Assembly: GCA_021234155.1 (NCBI GenBank)
Contig: JAJEKV010000036.1
Location: 996,777-1,060,776 of the forward strand
Origin: Isoetes taiwanensis
Lineage: Eukaryota; Streptophyta; Lycopodiopsida; Isoetales; Isoetaceae
Direction of reading: 5' to 3'
DNA: 64,000 nucleotides
In this document: positions 1 to 10,601 of the stretch, one piece after another
Numbering within the stretch: position 1 is the stretch's first letter
Layout of the letters: every line of letters begins with the position of its first letter
Program-made: the position numbers and the translations under genes
The notes under the pieces: generated by a model
Told to the model about the DNA's origin: nothing
Database searches by the model: none
The model's input: only the letters and a program-made list of their open reading frames with translations

Positions 1-386
1 TCCCTTAGAATGTGTAAGTTTATTTATGGAACTTAATGACGCCTAGGCACTAAAGTAATAGTTGGAAACACTTTGCCCCAAGCATATATAGATATTCTAG
101 AAGGAGGTGACTAGTCAACAATGCTTGGATGCCATTAGACTGTTATAGTAGAACAACTCCAAAAGAGGGTTGCCCACAGTCAATTTGGCAGGCGTGTAGT
201 TCGGACAAATAATCATTGCCATATAGTGGTGAAGTTTGGCACAAAATAATACTGAAGTTTGTACTCTAGATAAATTATAGAGTAAAGTCTTGACATTGTT
301 GTGGGGGTTTTAACACAAACACTCACTATGTGTTACAGAGTATGTATCGTGATCTGGAGGAATGATCTATAAAAGGAGGCCGCCCA
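1..386. other. No gene recognised
   Basis: AT-rich sequence without a convincing exon. It could be an upstream intron of the RecQ5-like gene whose exons begin at 1587, because the missing N-terminal helicase motifs would have to lie to the left of this window. Confidence 0.4.
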
Positions 387-854
387 TTGAGAAGAAGTAT
401 TGAAGGGTCCATCATGAATGGTCCAAGAATTTGTGTTTCTATGCCAGTGGACTCGCCTTTACCAGATTGTATAGTTGTGAAAAGCGGGCCTTGGTATAAA
501 AAGCTGGATCTTAAGCTTCTGAATGGTCCAGAATTAGCCCGTCTGTTTCCTGATAAGGAGGCTTTTGTTAGCTTTCGTCGAGGTACTCGTGCATCTCAAG
601 CATCTGTTCAACATTCTTCCCAGGTTCAAGCTCCCATTGTTACTTCTTCATCTATTCATGATCAACCTTTGCCAGTTGCTTTGCATTCCTCGGCTATGGA
701 AGATGCTCTACATACAGTTCTGGTGGTGTCACCCTTAGCACCATTAGTTGCAGCTATAGGTCCTACTACTCTCCACGATGTTGCTTCTGCCTCTCATGCT
801 TCTGAGGTTGTTATGGCTGATGGTCCTAATCTTCAGTCAAGGGGGTGCACCTAA
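387..854 (+). CDS. Unrecognised 155-residue ORF
   Basis: The reading frame opens with a basic segment, followed by a compact section containing SGPWYKKLDLKLLNGPELARL, and ends in a low-complexity Ser/Ala/Val/His-rich half. I do not recognise a family. The ORF lies about 730 bp upstream of the first visible RecQ5 exon on the same strand, so it could be a retrotransposon scrap in an intron, a lineage-specific exon, or chance. No splice donor is obvious at its end. Its base composition is higher in GC than the flanks, which mildly favours real or former coding. Low confidence that it is expressed. Confidence 0.25.
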   Translation: MRRSIEGSIMNGPRICVSMPVDSPLPDCIVVKSGPWYKKLDLKLLNGPELARLFPDKEAFVSFRRGTRASQASVQHSSQVQAPIVTSSSIHDQPLPVALHSSAMEDALHTVLVVSPLAPLVAAIGPTTLHDVASASHASEVVMADGPNLQSRGCT

Positions 855-907
855 TATGCACGTATGGTTCAAGAGCGTGAATGTAAAGGGTTTTTTTATT
901 GCATTAG

Positions 908-925
908 TCGACCGTATACGGTCGA
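908..925. repeat. Perfect 18-bp palindrome
   Basis: The sequence TCGACCGTATACGGTCGA is its own reverse complement with no loop. It sits just after the ORF that ends at 854. It is different from the GGATCGC-type palindromes found in elements A, B and C. Confidence 0.7.
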
Positions 926-1586
926 GTTCTCATACGGTATCACTCTTCATTTTTCAGCTTTGAACGTGAAGGGAGCAAAGGCGGGAAGGAGAGATCCGTA
1001 GGTGTCAATTTGGGCAGATTGATCCATTTCTACGACCTGGAGCTAGCGATAGGAGCGAAAATAAACAGGTCTTCAAAAGCTCTTACATAAATATTGTGTT
1101 TCTATGGCTTAAGATATCTGTTAGGCCTAAAGTACAGTCTAGATGGTCTGTTTTTTGTGGGCCTCTGGTCTGATTTATGATGGTGGTTTCGAGTTTATGG
1201 CTGAGTACTTGATCTTGCTTATAGTAGCTAGTCTAAATGATGTTAAACATAAAGTCTTTATAAGGATACTTAGGCAAGATACGAACCTCTTCCAGTGAGA
1301 AGCTGAGTGCGACATGGGAGCCTGTTTTGTCGCCTGCTTGCATGATATGTGGTTGCTATGATAAGATATAGTGCTGGCATGAATTTTAATATGCCAGTTT
1401 AATTGCTTAAGGAAGACGAATAGGGGAGTGAACAAAAACAGGTCAAAATGATTCCATGCTAATAGTAGTTTCTGGCTTTTATGATAATGCATAGACTATG
1501 GTTGGCTATGCAAAGCCCCTTGGCTAGATATGGGTCTTAGATTTATTTTTCCAGCCTGAAGCTCAAGCTGAGCAACATTTCTGCAG

Positions 1587-2873
1587 GTTGTGGCAACTGT
1601 TGCTTTTGGTATGGGTCTTGATAAGAGTGATGTTCGTGGGGTAAGTAAGTTATATCTCTGTTAAGTAGCAGTTGGAATGTCATGTCAGTTGTCCTAACTT
1701 TCTATGGGTTGTGCTTTGAACAGGTTATACACTACAGCTTGCCCGGAAGCCTTGAGCATTATGTTCAAGTAAGTACCCTTATAGTTAGATAAGGAAACGA
1801 CTTTGCATTTTTGCATCAGTATTGGAGTCACCACGCAAGATAAAAGTTGTGACTCTGGTGCTTAATTGATGCTTTAGCTTTAAATGGAAGCTTATTTGAA
1901 ACAGAATAAGTATAGTTGTGGTGTGCTTGCTTCTTACTTGTAGCAAGGTTGTAATTTCATTCCAAACTTTTTGAACACAGGAAATAGGTCGTGCAGGGCG
2001 TGATGGAAACGATGCTTTTTGTCACCTCTTTGTTAATGATTTCAGCTATCTAAAACTTCGGAGTCTTGCTTACAGGTTAGGTGCTATCCATGTTTGTTAT
2101 ATCACACAGTAAAGTTGTCCTGAAGTGACGACTAACAATATTCTATTTGTTAGTGATGGAGTGGATGAATATGCAGTTAACAAGCTTTTGGTACAAGTGT
2201 TCCATGATAAACCATCACCTGGAAATATCTCATGTTTGACAATCGATACCACGACAAGGGCTCTAGACATCCGGGAAGAGGTAAAACACATCCTACCATT
2301 TTGTGTTGCTCCCACAGTTTGGTTGACTGAAAGTATGTCAATGTTCTTGGTGATTAAAGTCTTGGCACTTAATATTTACAAATCTGTATTGTCACATAAA
2401 TAAGGCTTGATATGAAACTGGAAATTCCATGACCTATAAAGCTTTTGAAAAGATGCAAGATCCTCTAACTTAAGGATTTATTTTTGAAGGTGATGGTGAC
2501 AGTTCTCTCATATGTAGAAGTTGGAGAGGTGACATATATAAATGTTCTATCGAAACTTAAGAGGACGTGCATAATAAGCTTTCACAAGGTTAGAAGATGT
2601 TTTTACTTGTAGTCGTACAAGTATGGATCTTTCGCTTGAAATGTATTTGTTGATTTTCTGCAGAGTACACCACATAACCTGGGAGCAAAAAATAGGCTTA
2701 TTTCTGCAATCATAGAAAGGTTTAGCCTAAAATGCCAGCTTAGTTTATCTTTCTCTAATTTATGGTAAATGATGATTCAAGTCTTCTTTAACTGATTTGC
2801 ATTTTCCAGGAATTTATTGCAGTCACTGGAATCAGTCAGTTTAACAATTTTTCCCATATTGATCCTTTCACAG
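1587..2873 (+). pseudogene. RECQ5-like: RecQ5-like DNA helicase fragment (7 exons)
   Basis: Seven exons with canonical GT-AG borders stay in phase: 1587-1640, 1724-1768, 1981-2075, 2154-2280, 2490-2588, 2664-2719 and 2810-2873. The first reads VVATVAFGMGLDKSDVRG. The next two carry VIHYSLPGSLEHYVQ and EIGRAGRDG, which are helicase motifs V and VI of the RecQ family, an ATP-dependent 3'-5' DNA helicase acting in recombination and repair. SDGVDEYAVNKLLVQVF and the following exons match the plant RecQ5-type region after the helicase core. Motifs 0-IV are not in the window. After 2873 the expected C-terminal exons cannot be found before a PPR relic starts at about 3.25 kb. The visible exons contain no stop. 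It is either a 3'-truncated copy or a gene whose remaining exons lie outside; I favour truncation. Confidence 0.75.
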
Positions 2874-3248
2874 GTAAGTCTCTAACTATAGTCTGCTACA
2901 CTGCTCTTAATCTACCAGATTAGAGATATAAATAAATTTCAGTGTAACTTTTGTTAAGTCCACGGTTTATTTTCCATTTCCTTCTAATTAGCAATGGGGA
3001 CCATGCTTTATCGTATCCAAAATATAGCTTTTGGCATTCACCAATTTGATTTAATTACTCTGTTTCTAGCATCTTGTCTTTCCAATTGTCAAGTTTACTA
3101 CTTTGTTTTCTATTTTGTGATTTACAAATATTCTATGACATGAATGGCTAATCTTTGTTCTTTGCATTTCGTAGTTTCTTAAACTGCAGATTCTGGTGCA
3201 ATTTATTGTAATATCGTGAGGTAGCACACATAGGCTTCACAAAAAAGG

Positions 3249-4468
3249 ATGATACACAGCCCAGATCTTTGTAAGGCATATAAACAAACAATTTTTAATC
3301 TTCATGTTGCAAGCAATGTATTTGCCAAGGAGGAATCAGCCTGGTATGGTTTTTCAACATATGACATTATTATCCTTTTCCCTATAATAGGCACGCTGAT
3401 TTGCAAAATGTTGTTCTTTAAATCTTTTGGGTTCTTCAAAGACAAACTTTTGGGAAACATGCTAGCGCAAATGTATGGCAAGTGTGGGGATTTGGATGAT
3501 GCATGGGCTGTTTTTGATAATCTAAAGAAGAAGAATACTTTTTCCAGGAATATTATAATTTCTGCATATGTTAAGCATTCTATGATTAATAAGGCTAGGA
3601 AACTGTTTGAACAGATGCCCGGGCGGGATCTGGTGTCATGGAATGAGATGATTGCTGCTCACATTCAGCATGGACAACTTGGTGAGGTCATTAAACTCTT
3701 TTCAAAGAAATGCCACAAAATGAGATGTGGTTTCATGGACTACCATGATTTACGGTTATGCCAAACATGGGCGGATGCACGGGAGGCCTTGCGACTTTTT
3801 CAACAGATGCACTAGCGAAATATGATTTCATGGAATGCTTTGATATCATCTTATTCTCAACAGAGGGGCCCGTTCAACAAGGCATTGAGTTTGTTCGATA
3901 AAATGCCCGCGAGGAATGTTGTATCTTGGAATGCCGTGATTGGATCATTATCGCGCGACATGGTCCACAAAGCAGGTATGTTCTTCAAATGCTTGAACAA
4001 ATGCAACTGTTAGGGATTAGCGAAATGAGGTCACATTTGGAAGTGTTCTAGCAACATGTACTTGTGATGGACTAGTAGATGAGGGTTGCCAGATGCTTCT
4101 TTGTTATGATTGGACCTCCTTCCATCACACCAACGTTGGAACATTATAGTTGTATTGCTTTGACCTTCTCTGGACGCATTGGGCGGCTTGAAGATCACGA
4201 GGCCTTGATTAACGGATGCTTATATTGGCGGATGCTACAAAGATGGATAGCATTTCTTAGTTCTTGTAAAATTTATGTTTTACGTAGAACATGCAATGCG
4301 CTACCGCGAGAAAATATTTTTGAGATGGATTCAGAGACCTCTGCACCATATGCATTGTTATCAAACATTTATGCTGCAGCTGGCTTGTGGGAAGAGGCAG
4401 CAAATGTAAGGAAGATGAAGGAGAAGAGAGGTATGCGGAATGATGTTTTTCAGAAGCAAACAGGATAA
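3249..4468 (+). pseudogene. PPR (PLS-type) protein pseudogene
   Basis: Three consecutive reading frames (3249-3815, 3822-4013, 4079-4468) carry PPR repeats separated by stops and shifts. Diagnostic pieces are LAQMYGKCGDLDDAWAVFD, KARKLFEQMPGRDLVSWNEM and ALSLFDKMPARNVVSWNAVI. The end matches an E-type extension, APYALLSNIYAAAGLWEEAA. PLS-class PPR proteins bind organellar RNA, often for C-to-U editing. The first 50 residues of the first frame do not look like PPR and may be read-through from AT-rich DNA. Several repeats are missing or shortened, and no DYW domain follows. It lies directly downstream of the truncated RecQ5 exons on the same strand, suggesting that a rearrangement or retrocopy joined them. 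Confidence 0.8.
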
Positions 4469-4489
4469 ACAAATTGTTCTCCACCCTAT

Positions 4490-6540
4490 CGCAACATAAA
4501 AAAAATAGGTCTAGGTCTAGATTGTTCTGTTTGTCTTAATCTTTGAACTAACGTGGACAACAATGGCAAAGTTTTGGACTTTCTCAGTTTGGACTGCAAT
4601 ACCGGTAACATGATGGACCATTGCCAATTTACCTTAGACTTGATACAGCAAACATGGAACTCCATCTGAAATGCGAATTTTCAGCTCCAGGATTGAACCA
4701 GTACAACTAGATTACATTAAGGAAGTTTGTTGCAACAATTTCGGAAGCAACACTTGATAGCTTACAATCTCAACAAAGCATCTAAGAACCTAAGCAGTAG
4801 CTCCGGAAATTGTTATCAAGGAAAAATTGTTCTGAAATTTGTTTCCTTTTTGTTCATGTTTGAAGTCTGTCAAAACTGAGCTAGCTTCCACAGTGAGATG
4901 AGGGCATGAACTTCCACCTTCATAACAAAATCCTCTTCATTAGACGGACAATGTAAGATTTAGTAGATAGTTATATTATCAAAAACCCTTTACACATATT
5001 GCTATCTCAAATAAAATGTGAACAATTTGATTGAAACTTTATCCAACAAGAAAAGAATAAAATAAATATAAAAATGGAACTATTTAGATGTGGTATTACA
5101 AGTGAGAGACACAATCACCTAGTTATTATTTATGTTGGTAACCATAGCCCAAGCTCAATTTCTCACAATAGAATTGAAACGATAGGGAGTGCCTTATGGC
5201 TAAATCGTTCTTATGGCTAGATTGTGGCCCCTCGGGCCAGCACCACATTTGCATATTCCACCTCAAACTAAATCCTAGCCACTCCTGTGAAAATCTCAAG
5301 TCCAGAATACCAACAATATAAAAACAAGGTGCTGTGCACAGAGGGTTGCCCGCCATGGCCGGAGGGTGAAGTGGCTTAATCATAGTTCAAAGTCATGTTT
5401 TTGACAATCATTTTTGTCATATTTGATATCATTTTGAGGAAGTGATTTAGACACATGCTAGATGAGCCAAATATAAGCATGCTGGATGATCTGAACAAAG
5501 TAAAGGTGTTAATAGTGTTTTTGATAATTCATGGAGTTTATACCCAGTCCTAGCCAGACTGTGTGATATCTGTGCTGCATGATTAAGCTTTGTTCTGAAC
5601 ATCTGTGTGTGCTTCTTTTAAGACTTTGTGCTTTATTGTTTTCTTTGTTGAAGGATAATTAAAAGGGAGAAGAAGAAGAGGTAGAGCTTTGGATAATTGT
5701 TTTGGGTTCAAATCCCATTCTCAAGTATTTTGTATCTTATCAACTTGCGTTTGGCACCGTGGAGTTGGATGTTATATCATGGGTGCACAAATGGATATCT
5801 AACTTGACAATTGCTGGAGCCTTAAGAACTAAGAATAACAATGTCAATCAATGGTCTTACAATTTTGTATCCTTCCTTTACTTGCACATAGTGTAAATGA
5901 ATCTTAAGATCAGCTTAGTAGGAAGCAACAATATAAGGTAAGAACGTTGAGTTTGCTCCATGAACATTGAGTATAAGGTAAGAACGTTAAGAACGTGACC
6001 AACTCAACGTGACCAAGGTCCATGGGGGTCCATGCAAGCATATGTGGCCTCTAAATGCAACCCTGGACCTATGTCCTCACAAAAGATACAAAGTCGGAAA
6101 GGGATTATATAATTTGGCACAATCAATTGTAGATCTATGGATAGAGGCTATAATGTATGTTAATTCGAAAACCTGTATGGTATGGGTTTTTCTACTCCAA
6201 AAAGCCGTATACATGGGTTTTTCTGTGACCCCTCGAATGCACATGCCATCGGTCCATATATAGAGGTGCACCCCCCGGGTCTTCAGTGTGCTAAAGAGTC
6301 ATGGTAACAGGTCAGTTGGAAGAAGGCAGCGAGGAAGAAGTCTGTTATGTCATCCCACGAGGCTATCTTGCCTCGTACTATTCAGTGGCATGATAATTTG
6401 ATGTCTGTTGATGATCATCTCGATGACGCAGAACAGTATAGTATAATACAACATTAACCATATACTAATAAATGGGTATACTGGGTTAATTATTAAAGAG
6501 GGCTAATTAATAGGAATATTAATGGTGGAGAATATTCCCT
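4490..6540. other. Gene-poor stretch; one shared repeat end
   Basis: No convincing exon on either strand. Around 5316-5362 the minus strand reads GGGCAACCCTCTGTGCACAG followed by CACCTTGTTTT, closely matching 43797-43834 on the plus strand. This is probably the end of a dispersed element. The short ORFs at 5126-5383 (minus), 5702-5896 and 6009-6263 (plus) match nothing I know and I do not call them genes. Confidence 0.4.
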
Positions 6541-6552
6541 AGAGCATCTTTC

Positions 6553-6565
6553 CCTTTTAAATACC
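6553..6565 (+). promoter_or_regulatory. TATA-like box of the H3-like ORF
   Basis: CCTTTTAAATACC lies about 95 bp upstream of the ATG at 6655. A pyrimidine-rich leader with repeated CTCC and CTTG follows, a layout typical of a plant core promoter and short 5' UTR. Inferred from sequence only. Confidence 0.35.
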
Positions 6566-6654
6566 TTCTTGCCACCTCATTTTCTCCCTAATCTTGCCTA
6601 AATCTCCTCCCTTGTTAATCAGCTTAATGTAATCAGTTTGATTAACCGTAAGAT

Positions 6655-7815
6655 ATGGCGAGGACCAAATGCACTGCAAGGAAGTTTAGCTCAAGGCGCA
6701 CACCCTCAATGGCGGAGGCAGCAGGGAAGAAGATCCCAGAGCATCTTCGGCCGAGGAGGGAGGAGGAGCCGTCCAGTTCTACGGACGAGACCTTCCACGC
6801 CTCCCAGGAGGAGGCCCAGAGCAGCTCTTCCATAGAGACGCAGCGGACGGACGAGACCGTCCACTTCGGTCCTCTGTCCGACCAGGAGGAGGAGCAAGAG
6901 CAGGAGCAGCAGCAGCAGCAGGACCAAGAGCAGCAGCAGCAACACCACCAAGAGCAGCAGCAGCAGCAGCCACACCAAGAGGAGGTTGACACCTCCAAAA
7001 AGAAGAAGGGCAAGGAGAAGGTGACAGAATGGCTGGAGGAAAGGGCCGCGAGAAAGAAGAGGGAGAGGGAGAAAGAAGCAAGAAGGAGGGAGAAGAGGTC
7101 CAAAAGAGGCCAGGACCGCCCAAGGGGGACGGTCCACATTGAGGAGCCTCGTCGGGACCCCACCGATGAGGAGGAGGAAGAGGAAGAGGAGGAGAGCGAA
7201 GCAGCCGGGCAGTCAGAGGAAGAGCCCGAAGGTGATGCCGGGGAGTCCTCAAACCCCGACACTCGCCCACCATACCCCAAGTGGCCCAAGCCACCAAAGG
7301 TCATCAAGAAGCAGAAGGTGGGCGAGCGGGAATTCATGCTAAAACAAGATCGTGAATTCCAGCGTCGTAAAAAGGTGTACCAAGGGTACCTCCGCCGGTG
7401 GAAGAGGTACAATGACTGGTACTGCAAGCAAAACGTACAAAAGTACGTTAAGGGTGGGCGGCCGAAGAACCAGCCCAAGCCGCCACCACCAAGACCGGAG
7501 CCGCCGAAGAAGGTCCACCATGGACCTAATTCCAGGCATGCCCGAGTTTTTCGGGAGATTAGGCACTTCCAGCAGTGCACTAATCTCCTCATTCGGAAGG
7601 CGTCATTCGAGCGGCTCCTTCGGAAGGTTATGTAGGAGTTCAGGACAAACTACAGGGTGACACCCCCGATGGTCCGGGCCCTGCAGGAGGCATCAGAGGC
7701 GGAGCTGGTTCAGCTCTTCGAGGAAGGCAACCTCTGCGTGATCCATGCCAAACGGGTGACGGTCATGCCTAAAGACCTGCACCTAGCGAGGAGGATCCGC
7801 AAGGAGAGGCCATGA
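6655..7815 (+). pseudogene. Histone H3-like protein with a very long Glu/Gln-rich inserted tail, one in-frame stop
   Basis: The ATG starts MARTKCTARK, nearly the canonical H3 N-terminus, with equivalents of K4 and K9 kept. About 270 residues of non-histone sequence follow: a poly-Q/E tract (residues about 80-110), a Lys/Arg/Glu-rich segment, an acidic run (about 170-185), and a basic, proline-rich stretch. From about residue 295 the H3 fold begins: FREIRHFQQCTNLLIRKASF corresponds to the alphaN/alpha1 region. A TAG at 7633-7635 sits exactly where H3 has the Gln of REIAQDF. The frame then continues for 59 codons through [16 protein letters not shown] and [17 protein letters not shown] to the stop at 7813-7815. 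Loop 1 has canonical H3 length, so this is not CENH3. Normal H3 is 135 residues; this frame has 386 codons. It lies upstream of a chromovirus with similar TAG damage. It could be retroelement cargo or a neighbouring host gene. Confidence 0.85.
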
Positions 7816-8030
7816 AGACCTCGAAATTTTGTAAATAGCATAAATATAAAAATTTTCCCTGTGTATCTTACTTTTTACATATAAACGTCTTTTTTCTCTA
7901 CCTCTTTAAATTAATTGTCTTCTGATATGATAATGTTCTAAAATAAGTTAAATTGTAGTAGAATCTTTTGCATTGTACTTAGAATCGTTGTAATTGATTA
8001 AGTAGCATAAGTTATAGCACAAAAAAATCA
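7816..8030. other. AT-rich spacer after the H3-like frame
   Basis: A likely 3' UTR or spacer: the sequence after the stop contains ATAAATATAAAAATTTT and other AT-rich signals that could serve polyadenylation. No reading frame is supported. Confidence 0.35.
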
Positions 8031-8036
8031 AATTTG

Positions 8037-8620
8037 GCTCAAAAATTGGCCAAACCGGGCAGGTCCGCGCCAAACGTGTCCGCGTCCGCGACGCAGAGCG
8101 CATTCGCGCGAACCCACCCGGGTGCCATGAATTGGGGCAAAATTGATCCAAATTTTGTGCAAAAAGATAGTAAAATGCTTAGAATCTGACTAGGAATTTG
8201 GTTTAGAAGTTAATTTTGCCCAAAAACATCCAAAAGTAGCAAAAATCGGCTGACCCGGGTGAGTCCGCGCCAAATGCATCTGCGTCCGTGACGCAGAGCG
8301 CATTCGCGCGAACCCACCTGGTTGCCTTGAAATAGCACTTCTAGATGTCCAATTTGCATGAACAAACTTGCTAACAAGATTAGAATTGATCCAAATAGGC
8401 ATGTTAGCATCTTATAACTCCTAGAAAAGTTTAGTTTTCTTAGAAATTGGCCAAACCGGGTGAGCCCGCGCCAAACGCCCCTGCGTTCACAACGCAGAGC
8501 CCTTTCACGCGAACCCATTCGGGTTGTCCCATTTTGACCAGGATTATCCAAATTTGACCCAACAAACTGCCATGTAGTGTTTCTTGCCTCATTTTGCTTA
8601 GATTTGCACTTCATGGTACC
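8037..8620 (+). repeat. Three tandem units of about 200 bp
   Basis: The core GTCCGCGCCAAA recurs at 8063, 8263 and, as GCCCGCGCCAAA, at 8464, giving periods of 200 and 201 bp. Each unit has a GC-rich core of about 90 bp with CGCAGAGC and GCGAACCCA, then a more diverged AT-rich half. Such arrays are common in untranslated regions of large plant Ty3/gypsy elements. It lies between the H3-like frame and the next promoter-like site. Confidence 0.8.
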
Positions 8621-8697
8621 TCATTTGATGATCCATAGCCTTAGAACAAAGGCCTGTTAGATCAAGAACCCTTGTGCATGAAAGCCGAGGCAACCCC

Positions 8698-8712
8698 AGT
8701 CTATAAAAGGGA
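8698..8712 (+). promoter_or_regulatory. TATA box upstream of the 8820 ORF
   Basis: GTCTATAAAAGGGAG is a strong TATA element, about 110 bp before the ATG at 8820, with a CT-rich leader between. It marks a second likely transcription start between the H3-like gene and gag. It could also be the promoter of an LTR whose partner I could not find. Confidence 0.45.
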
Positions 8713-8819
8713 GTCTGATTTGCCGTTTTCCCTTCACCTAAATTGCTCTCACCATCTTAGGCGATTTCTCAGGCTCTCATTTGTTCTTCCAAACCATCTT
8801 TTACACCCATCTCTGCTCA

Positions 8820-9770
8820 ATGGCGCCCACCAACTTTGTTCGATGGTACGACAGTGCCAGCCACATCCGTGATTTCCCTGCTGAAGAGGCCTTCCACGCC
8901 TTTGACCATCTCTTTGACCTGCATGCAACCTGACTAGGACCCCCTACTACACTGACATAGTTTGCCAGTATGACCAACAAATCTTACCCTGGGAAGTTAG
9001 CCTTCCACCTAGGGGAGGCAAGTGGGTATCTTTAGATTCATTGAGCCAAGCCTTATAGGGGGGGATCCAGAGGCAAGGGGCAGCTATGGGAAAGGACGAG
9101 GGACATGCCCGACTACATGACTTGTAGAGCCCATAGGCACCGGTATGTTTCGGCGCATGCAGCCCTCACTCTATTCATGCAGTACAAGGCAGTCAACAAG
9201 GTGGGGGAGCCCTCGATTTAGCCTTTAGACCTAGTACCACTCAACACGAGGATGGAGCAAGGCCAGATACACGAGCACCATGGCACAAGAATAGGAGCAT
9301 TCCAAATTGAGCAGGATTATGAGCAACTAGGGGAAGAAAACCCAGATTGGGAGAGCAGGGGGCGATAAGAATGGAGAGGCGCATAGCAAGGCACGATGAT
9401 GACTTCAGGCGGGCCAATGAACCACTAATCGGCATCACAGCTCTATCGCCGATAGTAATCAAAGGGAAGGAGTACATTCTGACAAATGACATCCTCAACC
9501 TTCCATACTGCCAAGAAGAAGGGCTTAGAATCGATGAGCTTAGGCCTGATAGCGAAAGAGCAACAGAGTGACTTCATCGACTACTCTTATCAGATTCCAA
9601 GAGAAGTAGCAGAAAGGCACTCCTACGCCGGCGAGACGATGTCAGACATCGCCACCTACGAGCAGATAAGGGAGATGTATCGTCAACAGCAGCCGATCAT
9701 TCCAGAGGAAGAATTTCAGGAGATCCAAAGCAGGTTGTACAAACCAGAGAGGGGCTCAAGCTCTAGCTGA
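8820..9770 (+). pseudogene. Decayed unknown ORF between the H3-like gene and gag
   Basis: Coding-like sequence scattered over three frames on the plus strand. It opens with MAPTNFVRWYDSASHIRDF, continues as PYYTDIVCQYDQQILPWEV and VSLDSLSQAL (then TAG), and later gives GITALSPIVIKGKEYIL (9347-9571) and YEQIREMYRQQQPIIPEEEF (9486-9770). The pieces follow one another in collinear order, with at least four stops or shifts. I recognise no domain. Its GC content matches the flanking H3-like gene and gag, so it may be an extra ORF of the same large retroelement. Ordinary Ty3/gypsy elements have no second ORF of this size upstream of gag. Confidence 0.45.
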
Positions 9771-9788
9771 ACAGTTCGATCAAGGAGC

Positions 9789-10325
9789 ATGCGGGAGGCA
9801 TCCAGTAGCATCAACCTGGAAAGTGCAACCACCATGTGGAGAGATCATGAAGACCTCTTGGCATTAGACGTCTACGACGAAGCAGCTCAAAGAAAGGGCA
9901 CAGGTTCGAAGACCATAGAAAAGGGTAAGGCACTCCGGTACTACCTTCCAGTCCTCAGCCAAGGGCAGATGATAGTCTTTCCCAGGGAGTTCAGCCTGCG
10001 AGGGGAGGAGTCTGTGGCGCTCCTCATAGCGCTCTCGGGCTTCGGACAGCATGCCAAGCTGAGCAGCCACACGGATCATATCATTCTCTTTAAGAGATCC
10101 GTGGTACTCCACTGTCTCGACTTCGCCAGGGGCCACTTGAGAGACGCACCATTGATAGTAGTTGCGGCAACGGCACCCGAACTCCCTGCACCTCAAATGG
10201 CCCCTCGAAGGTGGATCTTCCAAGAATATCTTGCGCAACATCGGCAAAGGCCTTCGACTTAGGGACGTAAAGAACTTCTTCAAATCAATGAAGGGGTCTC
10301 GAAGATGAACACTTTCTGCTTTCAC
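9789..10325. other. Open on both strands; coding strand uncertain
   Basis: The plus frame 9789-10262 (157 residues) starts MREASSSINLESATTMWRDH and could continue the preceding ORF. The minus frame 9864-10325 (153 residues) is equally open and contains CRCRNYYQWCVSQVAPGEVE. I cannot tell which is real. Some plant Ty3/gypsy elements carry antisense ORFs, so a minus-strand gene is possible. No known domain on either strand. Confidence 0.3.
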
Positions 10326-10329
10326 TTAT

Positions 10330-10600
10330 CTTCTTAATGTATAAAAATGTCCTCAGTTGTATGTGCTATCATATACCTTATGTAATGTATAACTTTCATA
10401 TATTAATTGCCACAAATTGTCTTTAACTTATAAGTTGGAATTTGAACATGATTTCTTTTATACTTAACAATAATTGACTTGTAAATAAGGTTGAATAATG
10501 TATAACCTAAGTAACAACATTGATGACCAATACTTGCAGCCAGGAACACCGGTTCAGGGTCTCAAGGCCAAGGCCGGCAACACCAGTGGCAACCTAGGAA
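10330..10600. other. AT-rich gap before gag
   Basis: No gene. AT-rich sequence separates the 9789-10325 open region from gag. No primer-binding site of the usual initiator-Met type (TGGTATCAGAGC) was seen here. Confidence 0.35.
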
Positions 10601-10601
10601 T

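Noticed and set aside
6642-7592. Long minus-strand ORFs opposite the H3-like frame
   Set aside because: They are Ser/Cys/Leu-rich mirrors of the Glu/Gln codons on the plus strand, which carries clear H3 homology.
6655-7815. CENH3 (centromeric H3) as the identity of the H3-like frame
   Set aside because: CENH3 usually has a longer loop 1 and a different alpha-N region. Here loop 1 has canonical length and the N-terminus is nearly canonical H3.
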